From contig CAJBJW010000397.1 of assembly GCA_903953455.1 (NCBI GenBank), positions 1 to 14,214 of the forward strand: a DNA stretch of 14,214 bases. The letters are read 5' to 3'. Below are positions 1-6,517 of this stretch, one piece after another (the first letter of the stretch is position 1; every line of letters starts with the position of its first letter). The stretch is from an uncultured Pseudomonadota bacterium (GTDB taxonomy: Bacteria > Pseudomonadota > Gammaproteobacteria > Methylococcales > Methylomonadaceae). The notes under the pieces are model-generated. The model worked only from the letters and a program-made list of their open reading frames with translations, had not been told where the DNA came from and searched no databases. A program made the translations under genes and the position numbers.

Positions 1-304
1 CACCAATGACTTTCAGATTCATGCGCTCACGCCAAGCACCTGCAATTTGTGCTAGGGCTAAATGCGTATCCTCTACTAGAATCTGAGGTAAATTCGTTGC
101 CATTTTTTGATGAACAATCACAGCAGAGGCTCCCTGATGCTCTGCAAGTTCTACAAAATCATGCCCATCGAAGTTTTTACCTTCAATTGCCACATAAAGC
201 TGCCCATTTTGCAACGTGCGTGTATCAATGCTTAATCCGTTGATTTCGCAGTTATGTCCAATTAACGTTCCGTGAACACTTGTCGCAATTTCAGTTAATG
301 TCAT
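1..304 (-). CDS. murF: MurF, UDP-MurNAc-tripeptide:D-Ala-D-Ala ligase (N-terminal part; gene runs off the window)
   Basis: MurF adds D-Ala-D-Ala to UDP-MurNAc-tripeptide, the last cytoplasmic step of the peptidoglycan monomer. Only the first 101 codons are present; the reading frame stays open to the left window edge. Translating the minus strand from the ATG at 304 gives a protein beginning MTLTEIATSVHGTLIG, followed by the typical Mur ligase N-terminal domain pattern: LSIDTRTLQNGQLYVAI (the uridine-binding region) and GKNFDGHDFV, then GASAVIV. The central ATP-binding P-loop lies outside the window. The start is 5 nt after the murE stop, so the two genes are certainly co-transcribed and probably translationally coupled; no strong ribosome binding site is visible in the murE 3' end. 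The position directly after murE is the standard dcw-cluster order, which supports murF over murC or murD. Confidence 0.93.
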   Translation of the reverse strand, partial: MTLTEIATSVHGTLIGHNCEINGLSIDTRTLQNGQLYVAIEGKNFDGHDFVELAEHQGASAVIVHQKMATNLPQILVEDTHLALAQIAGAWRERMNLKVIG

Positions 305-309
305 TTTTA

Positions 310-1779
310 TCATAAAGTTGCCAACACTTCGCGAACACATTGCGTATCGTTAAATGGATATTGCACGCCTTCAATTTCTTGATACAATTCGTGCCCCTTT
401 CCTGCAATCAAAATACAATCTTGTGCACTAGCTTGCGTAATAGCTTCTTTAATCGCCTGCGCTCGATGATGAATAATTTGGTGTTTTTGCAACAGACAGC
501 CACTCAAAATAGCGTGCATAATTTCTTCATTGGATTCAAATCGCGGATTATCATCGGTCAAATAAACGTGATCCGCATATTGCTCAGCAATACGCCCCAT
601 TTGAGGACGCTTGCCACTATCACGATTACCACCGCACCCAAATACCACCGATAAACTGCCTTGCGTGTGTTGACGCAAACTTTTCAACACTTTTTCTAGT
701 GCATCGGGCGTATGAGCATAATCAATAATCACAAGTGGCTGATTATTTTCACCACCCAAACGCGTCATGCGACCATCAACAGACTTTAAAGTAGCTAATT
801 TTTTAGCGGCAATCGGAAATTCAACGCCAAGCGCCAACATGACCCCTAATGTGCAAAGCACATTTTCTAAGTTAAAGCGCCCAATCAATGGAACATGTAA
901 TTTCTGTCTCTGATCTTGCCAACGAATGTCACATTCAATACCACTCAAATTCAGTTGCACATTGTTTGCTACCAATGTGTCACCCCGTAGTGATTGATTC
1001 TCAAGCGCACTCACACCAATAATAGCCACATTCGGCGCAATCACATCAATGACTTTTTGATGCATCGCATCATCTAAATTGATCACAGCAAAGTGAAGAT
1101 TTTTTGTGCGAAATAGCTGTAATTTTGCCTCTAAATACGCATCCATCGTGCCGTGATAATCTAAATGGTCACGACTTAGATTGGTAAAAACAGCACCATT
1201 AAACTGCACGCCATTGACTCGTCCTTGCGCAAGGCCGTGCGAGGAAACTTCCATTGCAACGAATTGAGAATTTGTTTTTTTGAGTGTTGCGAGTATTTTT
1301 TGAACAGCTAGCGCATCAGGCGTTGTATTGAATGTTTTATGTAGTTGCGAAGGCGTTCCCCAACCGAGCGTACCAATAAACGCACAATTTGCAAGCATTT
1401 GACTTAAAAATTGACTGCAAGAAGTTTTACCATTCGTACCCGTTATTCCAATAACGGCCATCGCTTGTGATGGATGCTGATAAAAACGTGCAGCCATCTT
1501 CCCTAAATTCTGTAATAAATCGGAAACACCAATCGCAACCGTTTTGGCAATATCAAAATACGTTTCTGCAATATGCGCATCTTGACTATCGTATAAAATA
1601 GCCACTGCGCCATTCTCAATAGCTTGATTTGCATACCCAAGACCATGTTGCTTCGCGCCATTAAGCGCAATAAATACACTTCCTTCAATAATTTCATGAC
1701 TATTTAACGACAATCCCAGCACCTCAAGATTGGAATCGATATCTAGCCAAGGCTCAAGCCATTCGCGTAGCGTCATCAT
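310..1779 (-). CDS. murE: MurE, UDP-MurNAc-L-Ala-D-Glu:meso-diaminopimelate ligase
   Basis: A cytoplasmic Mur ligase that adds the third residue of the peptidoglycan stem peptide. At 489 aa it is close to the E. coli length of about 495. The sequence shows the ATP-binding loop GITGTNGKTS (residues 111-120), the DHLDYHG block (204-210) followed by the lysine of LEAKL (K219) that is carbamylated in the family, and the C-terminal domain motif DDNPR (409-413). DNPR is the known signature for meso-diaminopimelate rather than lysine specificity, fitting a Gram-negative. Two adjacent Met codons open the frame (MMTLREW), so the true start may be 3 nt later. The gene begins 5 nt after the ftsI stop and ends 5 nt before murF. 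Nothing looks damaged. Confidence 0.97.
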   Translation of the reverse strand: MMTLREWLEPWLDIDSNLEVLGLSLNSHEIIEGSVFIALNGAKQHGLGYANQAIENGAVAILYDSQDAHIAETYFDIAKTVAIGVSDLLQNLGKMAARFYQHPSQAMAVIGITGTNGKTSCSQFLSQMLANCAFIGTLGWGTPSQLHKTFNTTPDALAVQKILATLKKTNSQFVAMEVSSHGLAQGRVNGVQFNGAVFTNLSRDHLDYHGTMDAYLEAKLQLFRTKNLHFAVINLDDAMHQKVIDVIAPNVAIIGVSALENQSLRGDTLVANNVQLNLSGIECDIRWQDQRQKLHVPLIGRFNLENVLCTLGVMLALGVEFPIAAKKLATLKSVDGRMTRLGGENNQPLVIIDYAHTPDALEKVLKSLRQHTQGSLSVVFGCGGNRDSGKRPQMGRIAEQYADHVYLTDDNPRFESNEEIMHAILSGCLLQKHQIIHHRAQAIKEAITQASAQDCILIAGKGHELYQEIEGVQYPFNDTQCVREVLATL

Positions 1780-1784
1780 AAAAT

Positions 1785-3506
1785 CTAATTTTTCCCCATC
1801 AATAGTACGGGCATATTATCAGATTGATCAGGCGCAACCTCAAGAATACGTAATGCACCGCTCATGACTTTAGAAAAAACAGGCGCGGAAACGATACCGC
1901 CATAATATTGCCCAGCAGACGGCTCATCAATCATCACCACAATAATCAAACGGGGATTACTGGCAGGCGCCATTCCTGCAAAGACGGAGAAATAGCTTTT
2001 TTCAACATAGCCGCCTGCACCCGCTTTTTTAACTGTCCCCGTTTTTCCTGCAACACTATACCCATCAACGCGAGCTTCATAAGCGGTGCCGTCTTTTGCG
2101 ATAACCGTTTCCATCATGGCGCGAACACTTTTTGCTGTGCGACTGGTAAAAATACGTTTTGTTTCGGGGTCTTCATTGCGTTTAAATAAACTCACAGAAT
2201 GCAAAATACCATTATCTGCAAGTGCTGTATAAGACCGAGCTAATTGAAGAGCCGAGGCACTTAGACCATAACCGAATGCAAGTGTCGCTTGATCAAAGGG
2301 TTTCCAACTTGCGTAATCAAGTAGCGCCCCATTGGCTTCACTTGGAAATCCCGATGCGGTTGCTTCGCCAAATCCCAGTTGATGATAAACATCCCAAAAA
2401 TATTTTGGTGGCATACGCAATGCCATCTGACTAACCGCAATATTACTCGACTTTTTAATTACCCCTGTTAAATCGAGCGTCCCATAATTATGAACATCTT
2501 TTACAACATGAGTACCTATATCAAAACTTCCGTTAGTTTCAAATTTTTCATCTGGGAGAACATAATGCCCATCTAACGCAGCTGCGACGACAAATGGCTT
2601 AACGGTTGATCCCGGCTCAAAAATATCGGTGAAAGCGCGATTACGATATAAATTTTCTTTTAAATTTTTGCGGGTATTGGGATTGAACGACGGCTGATTC
2701 ACTGCGGCAAGAATCTCACCATTCTTCGCATCTAACACGACAAGTACTGCAGACTTTGCATGATTCACTGTCACGGCTTGAGCTAATTCTCGATATGCTA
2801 AATATTGAATTCGCTGATCAATACTCAATTCTAATGTCTTACCCGATACAGGCTCTTTGATATTTTCAACATCATCAATAATCTGACGTTTACCATCTCG
2901 AATCACGCGCTTACTTCCCGCAACACCTCGCAAAAGGTGGTCATAAGCGGCCTCTAAGCCTTCTTGACCTTTATCATCTAAATCAGTAAAACCAATTAAA
3001 TGGGCAGCAACACCACCCGTTGGATAGAAACGTTTGAATTCACGCTCGAAATAAACGCCTGTCATTTTTAAATTTTTGACTTGATCCGCTAAATTCGGGC
3101 TGACTTGCCTTGCAATATACGCAAATTGCTTATGCGTATCCGTGAGTAAATCGTCGATTTTACCGGAAGGCACACTGAGCATATGCTCGAGTTGTTTAAT
3201 TTGCCAACGCGTAGCGCCACGAAATTCTTGTGGATTGATCCAAACAGATTCAACAGGTGTGCTAATTGCGAGCGGAGCGCCATTTCGATCACGAATAATA
3301 CCGCGATAAGCAGGCACCGCCACATCACTAATATGTCGCATATCACCTTGCGCCTGCAGAAAATCTTTATCAAAAACCTGCAAACTCACGGCTTTTGCAA
3401 CTAACGTCACCATACCAAAAATAATCACACCCAAAACCCAACGCCGACGCGCTGAAAAATCGCGCGTAAATAACGTAATTTCGTTTTTATGTCGCTGATA
3501 CTTCAT
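1785..3506 (-). CDS. ftsI: FtsI (PBP3), septal peptidoglycan transpeptidase
   Basis: A membrane-anchored penicillin-binding protein that crosslinks peptidoglycan at the division septum, working with FtsW and the FtsQLB complex. It has 573 aa, near the E. coli 588. After a short basic cytoplasmic tail (ARRRW) there is one membrane anchor at about residues 23-44. The non-catalytic domain follows (RGIIRDRNG at 68-76), then the transpeptidase domain with all three active-site motifs: STVK (S300 nucleophile, K303), SSN (353-355) and KTG (488-490). The ATG shares one base with the ftsL stop (TAATG), which indicates translational coupling. The C-terminus after KTG is normal in length. Identity as FtsI rather than another class B PBP rests on its position between ftsL and murE. 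Confidence 0.97.
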   Translation of the reverse strand: MKYQRHKNEITLFTRDFSARRRWVLGVIIFGMVTLVAKAVSLQVFDKDFLQAQGDMRHISDVAVPAYRGIIRDRNGAPLAISTPVESVWINPQEFRGATRWQIKQLEHMLSVPSGKIDDLLTDTHKQFAYIARQVSPNLADQVKNLKMTGVYFEREFKRFYPTGGVAAHLIGFTDLDDKGQEGLEAAYDHLLRGVAGSKRVIRDGKRQIIDDVENIKEPVSGKTLELSIDQRIQYLAYRELAQAVTVNHAKSAVLVVLDAKNGEILAAVNQPSFNPNTRKNLKENLYRNRAFTDIFEPGSTVKPFVVAAALDGHYVLPDEKFETNGSFDIGTHVVKDVHNYGTLDLTGVIKKSSNIAVSQMALRMPPKYFWDVYHQLGFGEATASGFPSEANGALLDYASWKPFDQATLAFGYGLSASALQLARSYTALADNGILHSVSLFKRNEDPETKRIFTSRTAKSVRAMMETVIAKDGTAYEARVDGYSVAGKTGTVKKAGAGGYVEKSYFSVFAGMAPASNPRLIIVVMIDEPSAGQYYGGIVSAPVFSKVMSGALRILEVAPDQSDNMPVLLMGKN

Positions 3507-3772
3507 TATGGTTTGATATAAATAATTTTTTCTCGTGCAGGCAGAACAAGCCTTAATTGCTCACGCGCAACTTGTTCAACACGATTTTGTTCGGAGAGAG
3601 TGGTCAGTTCGAGTTGTAATTGCCCCCATGCCACTTCGTATTGATCGAGAATTTTTTCTTGTTTTTGAATGTCGATAAAAATAAGACGTGAATTATATTT
3701 TTTATAAATCACTAATAATGCCGATATAACTAACGTAATGACAAGTAAGCTCATACCAAAGAAACGCGCCAT
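3506..3772 (-). CDS. ftsL: FtsL, cell division protein (bitopic membrane protein)
   Basis: FtsL is a small single-span protein that forms a coiled coil with FtsB and helps activate FtsWI at the septum. Starting at the Met codon at 3772 gives 88 aa: a very short cytoplasmic tail (MARFFG), a hydrophobic segment around SLLVITLVISALLVIY, then a periplasmic helix rich in Glu, Gln and Leu (EKILDQYEVAWGQLQLELT) as expected for the coiled coil. I prefer this start because it lies 4 nt after the rsmH stop. An upstream ATG at 3808 would give 100 aa and a 32-nt overlap with rsmH, which is less usual. FtsL is poorly conserved in sequence, so the call depends on size, topology and position between rsmH and ftsI, all of which fit. 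Confidence 0.9.
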   Translation of the reverse strand: MARFFGMSLLVITLVISALLVIYKKYNSRLIFIDIQKQEKILDQYEVAWGQLQLELTTLSEQNRVEQVAREQLRLVLPAREKIIYIKP

Positions 3773-3776
3773 GAAA

Positions 3777-4700
3777 TTAAACCCGCTCAGCAACACGCAT
3801 GACAGCACTGCGCGAACGAGGATTTAACTCAATTTCACTTTGGCTTGGTTTAATGGCTTTGCTCAACACGGTTAACACACCTTTTTCAATATCTGCTTCT
3901 TTAATAGGTAACTTTCCAACATATTTCGCACTCGACTCATTGCGCATAAATCTTTTCACTATTCTATCTTCAAGAGAATGAAATGAAATCACCACCAGCC
4001 GACCTTGATGATTTAATAATTTTGTGGCTTGCTCAAGTACGGAACTTAGCTCACCTAATTCATTATTCACGGCAATACGAATAGCTTGAAAACTTCGTGT
4101 TGCAGGATGTTTATGTTTTTCACGAATGGGAATGGTATCTTCAATCAATTTAGCAAGCTGACGCGTGGTTTCAATAGGCTGTGTTAACTGATAGGTCTTA
4201 ATGGCACGTGAAATTTGCCGTGCAAAGCGTTCCTCGCCATAATCAAATAAAACATGCATTAAACTTTTTTCATCGATTTGAGCCAGCCACTGTGCAGCAG
4301 ATAACCCTTGCGAGCAATCCATTCGCATATCAAGCTCACCATCATTCATAAAACTAAAGCCACGCGTTTCATCATCAAGTTGGGGAGATGATACCCCTAA
4401 ATCGAGTAGAATACCGTCAATCTTACCTGTTAATCCGAGTTGTTCAACTACCGTTTCCATTTGAGAAAATGCGGCATGATGGAGAGAAAATCGATTATCT
4501 TGCCTCATTATTTGTGCATTTTCACACTCAATGGCAGTGTTATCACGATCAAATGACAATAACTGTCCCTTTTCGCCCAATGCTTCTAACATTCGTCGAC
4601 TATGCCCACCGCGTCCGAAAGTGCCATCTATATAAACACCCTCTTTCTTAATCGCTAAATGTTGCAATGCCTCTTCTAGCATGACCGATAAATGGACCAT
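3777..4700 (-). CDS. rsmH: RsmH (MraW), 16S rRNA m4C1402 methyltransferase
   Basis: An S-adenosylmethionine-dependent methyltransferase that N4-methylates C1402 in the ribosomal P site of 16S rRNA. It has 307 aa, normal for the family. Diagnostic blocks are DGTFGRGGHS (residues 25-34, SAM-binding glycine-rich loop), FDRD at about 50-53 (acidic end of strand 2), DGILLDLGVSSPQLD (about 95-109), the SFHSLEDRIVKRF block near residue 240, and the terminal RSRSAVMRVAER. The start ATG at 4700 is preceded by AAAAGGG about 6 nt upstream (plus-strand 4707-4713). It is the first gene of the visible division operon. In most gammaproteobacteria mraZ precedes it, but here no mraZ frame is found and rnpB lies upstream. 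Confidence 0.96.
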   Translation of the reverse strand: MVHLSVMLEEALQHLAIKKEGVYIDGTFGRGGHSRRMLEALGEKGQLLSFDRDNTAIECENAQIMRQDNRFSLHHAAFSQMETVVEQLGLTGKIDGILLDLGVSSPQLDDETRGFSFMNDGELDMRMDCSQGLSAAQWLAQIDEKSLMHVLFDYGEERFARQISRAIKTYQLTQPIETTRQLAKLIEDTIPIREKHKHPATRSFQAIRIAVNNELGELSSVLEQATKLLNHQGRLVVISFHSLEDRIVKRFMRNESSAKYVGKLPIKEADIEKGVLTVLSKAIKPSQSEIELNPRSRSAVMRVAERV

Positions 4701-4918
4701 CTAATACCCTTTTGTTATTAAAAGACTTAATTAATATCATTCAATAATTAAGCTTTTATGAACTATTAATTTCAACTCACTGTAGTCAAATGTGATGTTA
4801 TCGCGCATTTTTAATGATTAAAACTCACACGACATTGCTTTTAGATCATAGAAAAATGTTAATTTTTCTCAACTCATTACTTTTAAAACAATAAACTATA
4901 TTGTTATTTCTAAATTAA
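4701..4918. other. Intergenic spacer between rsmH and rnpB
   Basis: About 218 nt of very AT-rich sequence with no plausible coding frame. It must hold the promoter of the rsmH-ftsL-ftsI-murE-murF operon and the end of the rnpB transcript. A minus-strand TTGACT box (plus-strand 4784-4789) resembles a -35 element, but the hexamers 15-18 nt downstream are poor -10 matches, so I do not call a promoter. No mraZ gene and no MraZ-type operator repeats were seen. Confidence 0.5.
4881..4905 (-). terminator. rnpB: Weak candidate terminator of rnpB
   Basis: On the minus strand, just past the rnpB 3' end, a 7-bp inverted repeat (AACAATA and TATTGTT, 5-nt loop) is followed by a short T run broken by A residues. 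The stem is entirely AT except for one pair, so it would be weak. It is proposed mainly because it lies at the right place, about 14 nt after the RNA's 3' end. Confidence 0.3.
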
Positions 4919-5280
4919 GGGAAAGAGTTAACCTATAAGCCGGATTTTGTCTTGGACAGTCATTCATCTAGGCGTTCAGTCACCTGAACGCTCAAGCAAT
5001 CTACCCGAAAGCCGCAAGGGCGTGCGTTAGCTTTCCTATTTGATCTTGCTCCGAGTGGGGTTTTCCCTGCCACACCTGTTACCAGTTGCGCGGTGCGCTC
5101 TTACCGCACCATTTCACCCTTACTGACTTGTTAAAAACAAATTTAGCGGTATATTTTCTGCGGCACTTTCCGTAGGCTCACGCCTCCCAGTCATTATCTG
5201 GCACTCTGCCCAGTGGAGTCCGGACTTTCCTCCCTTCTATCATTACAATAAAACGGCGACCATCCAGTCAACTCTTTCTC
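4919..5280 (-). ncRNA. rnpB: RNase P RNA (type A), catalytic subunit of RNase P
   Basis: This RNA is the ribozyme that removes 5' leaders from pre-tRNAs. Read on the minus strand, the 5' region contains the universal GAGGAAAGTCCGG block (plus 5220-5232). The middle has GGGTGAAATGGTGCGGTAAGAG and the CGGAGCAAGATCAAATAGG stretch. The 3' region has TAGATGAATGACTGTCC followed by the ATCCGGCTTATAGG tail. Helix P1 is formed by AAAGAGTTGA at the 5' end pairing with TTAACTCTTT at the 3' end, which sets both termini and gives about 362 nt, normal for the bacterial type A RNA. The ends could be off by a few bases. It lies between the CRISPR array and the division operon, transcribed in the same direction as both. 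Confidence 0.96.
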
Positions 5281-5285
5281 ACGTT

Positions 5286-5291
5286 AGTTTA
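5286..5291 (-). promoter_or_regulatory. Candidate -10 element of rnpB
   Basis: On the minus strand, TGC-TAAACT is an extended -10-like box ending 5 nt before the predicted rnpB 5' end at 5280, the correct spacing for transcription start. The -35 region 17 nt upstream (ATGCAA) is a weak match. A 6-bp inverted repeat (ATTGCG and CGCAAT, plus-strand 5312-5327) lies over the -35 area. The inference rests on spacing to the RNA end. Confidence 0.4.
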
Positions 5292-5346
5292 GCACATTAG
5301 TTGGATTTTGCATTGCGAGCACGCAATCAATTTACGATATAGGACT

Positions 5347-5384
5347 TTTTTAATGCGGGATAATATGAATCTCCGCATTAAAAA
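5347..5384. repeat. 12-bp perfect inverted repeat between array and rnpB
   Basis: TTTTTAATGCGG (5347-5358) and its exact complement CCGCATTAAAAA (5373-5384) are separated by a 14-nt loop. It lies 9 nt beyond the distal end of the CRISPR array. The T run is in the 5' arm and the A run in the 3' arm on both strands, so no U tract follows the stem. It therefore does not look like a standard intrinsic terminator in either direction. It could be a 3' stabilising hairpin of the array transcript. Confidence 0.6.
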
Positions 5385-5393
5385 TGTCGTTTT

Positions 5394-5891
5394 AATACAC
5401 GCTACCTATTCGGCAGGAAAATATGACGTTAGCTATCAAGCACAAAATAGCGTTTTTAAGCTGCCTATTCGGCAGTGAGTGTAAAAGTAAATGCTATCAT
5501 ATTTACCACACATTTTATAAACTGCCTGCACGGCAGAAAATATCATAAATATCAACATTTGAATTTGTTAACACCTCTAAACTACCTGCACGGCAGTGAA
5601 CGTTCACATTGAGACGTTCTGATAAAATGTTATCTATAAACTGACTATTCGACAGTTCACTTTAAAATTGTATTAGCTAATGTCGCGATCATTTTCTAAA
5701 CTACCTTTGCGGCAGTGAATAAAATAATAATGGTTAAATAAAAAGAAACAATTTATAAGCTGTCTATTCGGCAGTAACACCCACACCACTACAAATCAGA
5801 AGTGATTCCATACTGCCTACACGGCAGAAAATTCGAATAGTTGCATAATGAAAAAAACAAAAATTTATAAACTATCTGTTCGACAGTAATA
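5394..5891 (-). CRISPR. Degenerate type I-F CRISPR array, nine divergent repeats and eight spacers
   Basis: Nine 28-nt units whose stem-loops begin at plus positions 5402, 5461, 5522, 5582, 5641, 5701, 5760, 5813 and 5872, a period of 59-61 nt except one of 53. Read on the minus strand each resembles the type I-F repeat, with a 5-bp stem around CTGCC-GAATA-GGCAG and an 8-nt 3' handle approximating TTTATAAA (the classical I-F handle is CTAAGAAA). Spacers are 31-33 nt except one of 25 nt (5780-5804). No two repeats are identical. All keep the two basal stem pairs, the top C-G pair and a G...A pentaloop. Orientation is minus, the same as the cas genes, so the unit at 5864-5891 is transcribed first. 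The last unit (5394-5421) is the most decayed outside its stem. No leader is visible, because the cas6f stop codon is only 15 nt away. Confidence 0.9.
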
Positions 5892-5906
5892 AAATTAGGA
5901 TGACGC

Positions 5907-6512
5907 TTAAAAAACAGGAACCGTACTTTTATCACTTAACCCGTACGTTGAAAACACAAACTCGTCACTCGCACTGTTTTTTTGCGAATACACGACAAAT
6001 AAGCGAAAACATTCACCATTACTGGCGCTTTTTATGCTCATAAACGGCAAATCTGTTCGTTGCTCTGAATGTGAGCGTAATTTAAATAAGGCTTCCTCAA
6101 AGGAAATAGATTCGCGTTTCGCTTTACGCCGCGCTAAACGTGCATTACTGCTTTTAAGTTGAACACGCTGGAAACACGCAAAAGTCGTTACGTTTTCTGG
6201 TACGTCTCGAATATTTGTGACATGAACATAATCACTGAGTTTTCGAAAAGTATGTTTTGCATTAAACTGTTCAAGCATAACAATATTCTCTGCAAATAAC
6301 CGAATCTTATCTCCTAATGTATTTGTCAGTGCATTATATTTGGGAAAGGAAACGCCTATGGGTTGCAAACCGCCTTTTTGCACAGAAAGTATAGAATTCT
6401 CGCGCTGCATATCAACTAATTTCAGGTGCAATTGTTGATACACTTTCTGTAACAAAAAATTAAGCGAAATATCCACGTCTGGCAACAATGTAATTTCTAA
6501 ATAAACGGTCAT
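5907..6512 (-). CDS. cas6f: Cas6f (Csy4), crRNA-processing endoribonuclease of type I-F
   Basis: This protein cuts pre-crRNA at the 3' base of each repeat hairpin and stays bound to the crRNA as the head of the Csy complex. At 201 aa it is slightly longer than P. aeruginosa Csy4 (187). Known functional positions are present: H29 in QQLHLKL, RVQLKS at 116-121, the Arg-rich RNA-binding helix ARLARRKAKRE (124-134), the serines of KSASNGECFRLF (S162, S164) and the tyrosine of STYGLS (Y190). The active site and groove-binding helix therefore look intact. It starts 5 nt after the csy3 stop and is the last gene of the operon. Its stop codon lies 15 nt before the first CRISPR repeat, so its mRNA probably continues straight into the array and would itself be cut by the protein. 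Confidence 0.95.
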   Translation of the reverse strand: MTVYLEITLLPDVDISLNFLLQKVYQQLHLKLVDMQRENSILSVQKGGLQPIGVSFPKYNALTNTLGDKIRLFAENIVMLEQFNAKHTFRKLSDYVHVTNIRDVPENVTTFACFQRVQLKSSNARLARRKAKRESISFEEALFKLRSHSEQRTDLPFMSIKSASNGECFRLFVVYSQKNSASDEFVFSTYGLSDKSTVPVF

Positions 6513-6517
6513 GTTAC

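Noticed and set aside
1908..2434. Plus-strand open frames opposite ftsI, and similar ones opposite murE, csy1 and cas1.
   Set aside because: They lie antisense to clearly conserved genes, have no family resemblance and no good ribosome binding sites.
3773..3808. Longer ftsL starting at 3808.
   Set aside because: It would overlap rsmH by 32 nt and add 12 residues before the membrane segment; the ATG at 3772 sits 4 nt after the rsmH stop. The longer start cannot be fully excluded.
5347..5384. Intrinsic terminator for the array or rnpB.
   Set aside because: No U run follows the stem on either strand; the T run lies in the 5' arm.
5394..5891. Array transcribed from the plus strand, or a run of unrelated REP-like hairpins.
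   Set aside because: Repeat polarity matches the I-F consensus on the minus strand, four stems pair by G-U only as minus-strand RNA, and the 60-nt period and adjacency to cas6f are typical of CRISPR.
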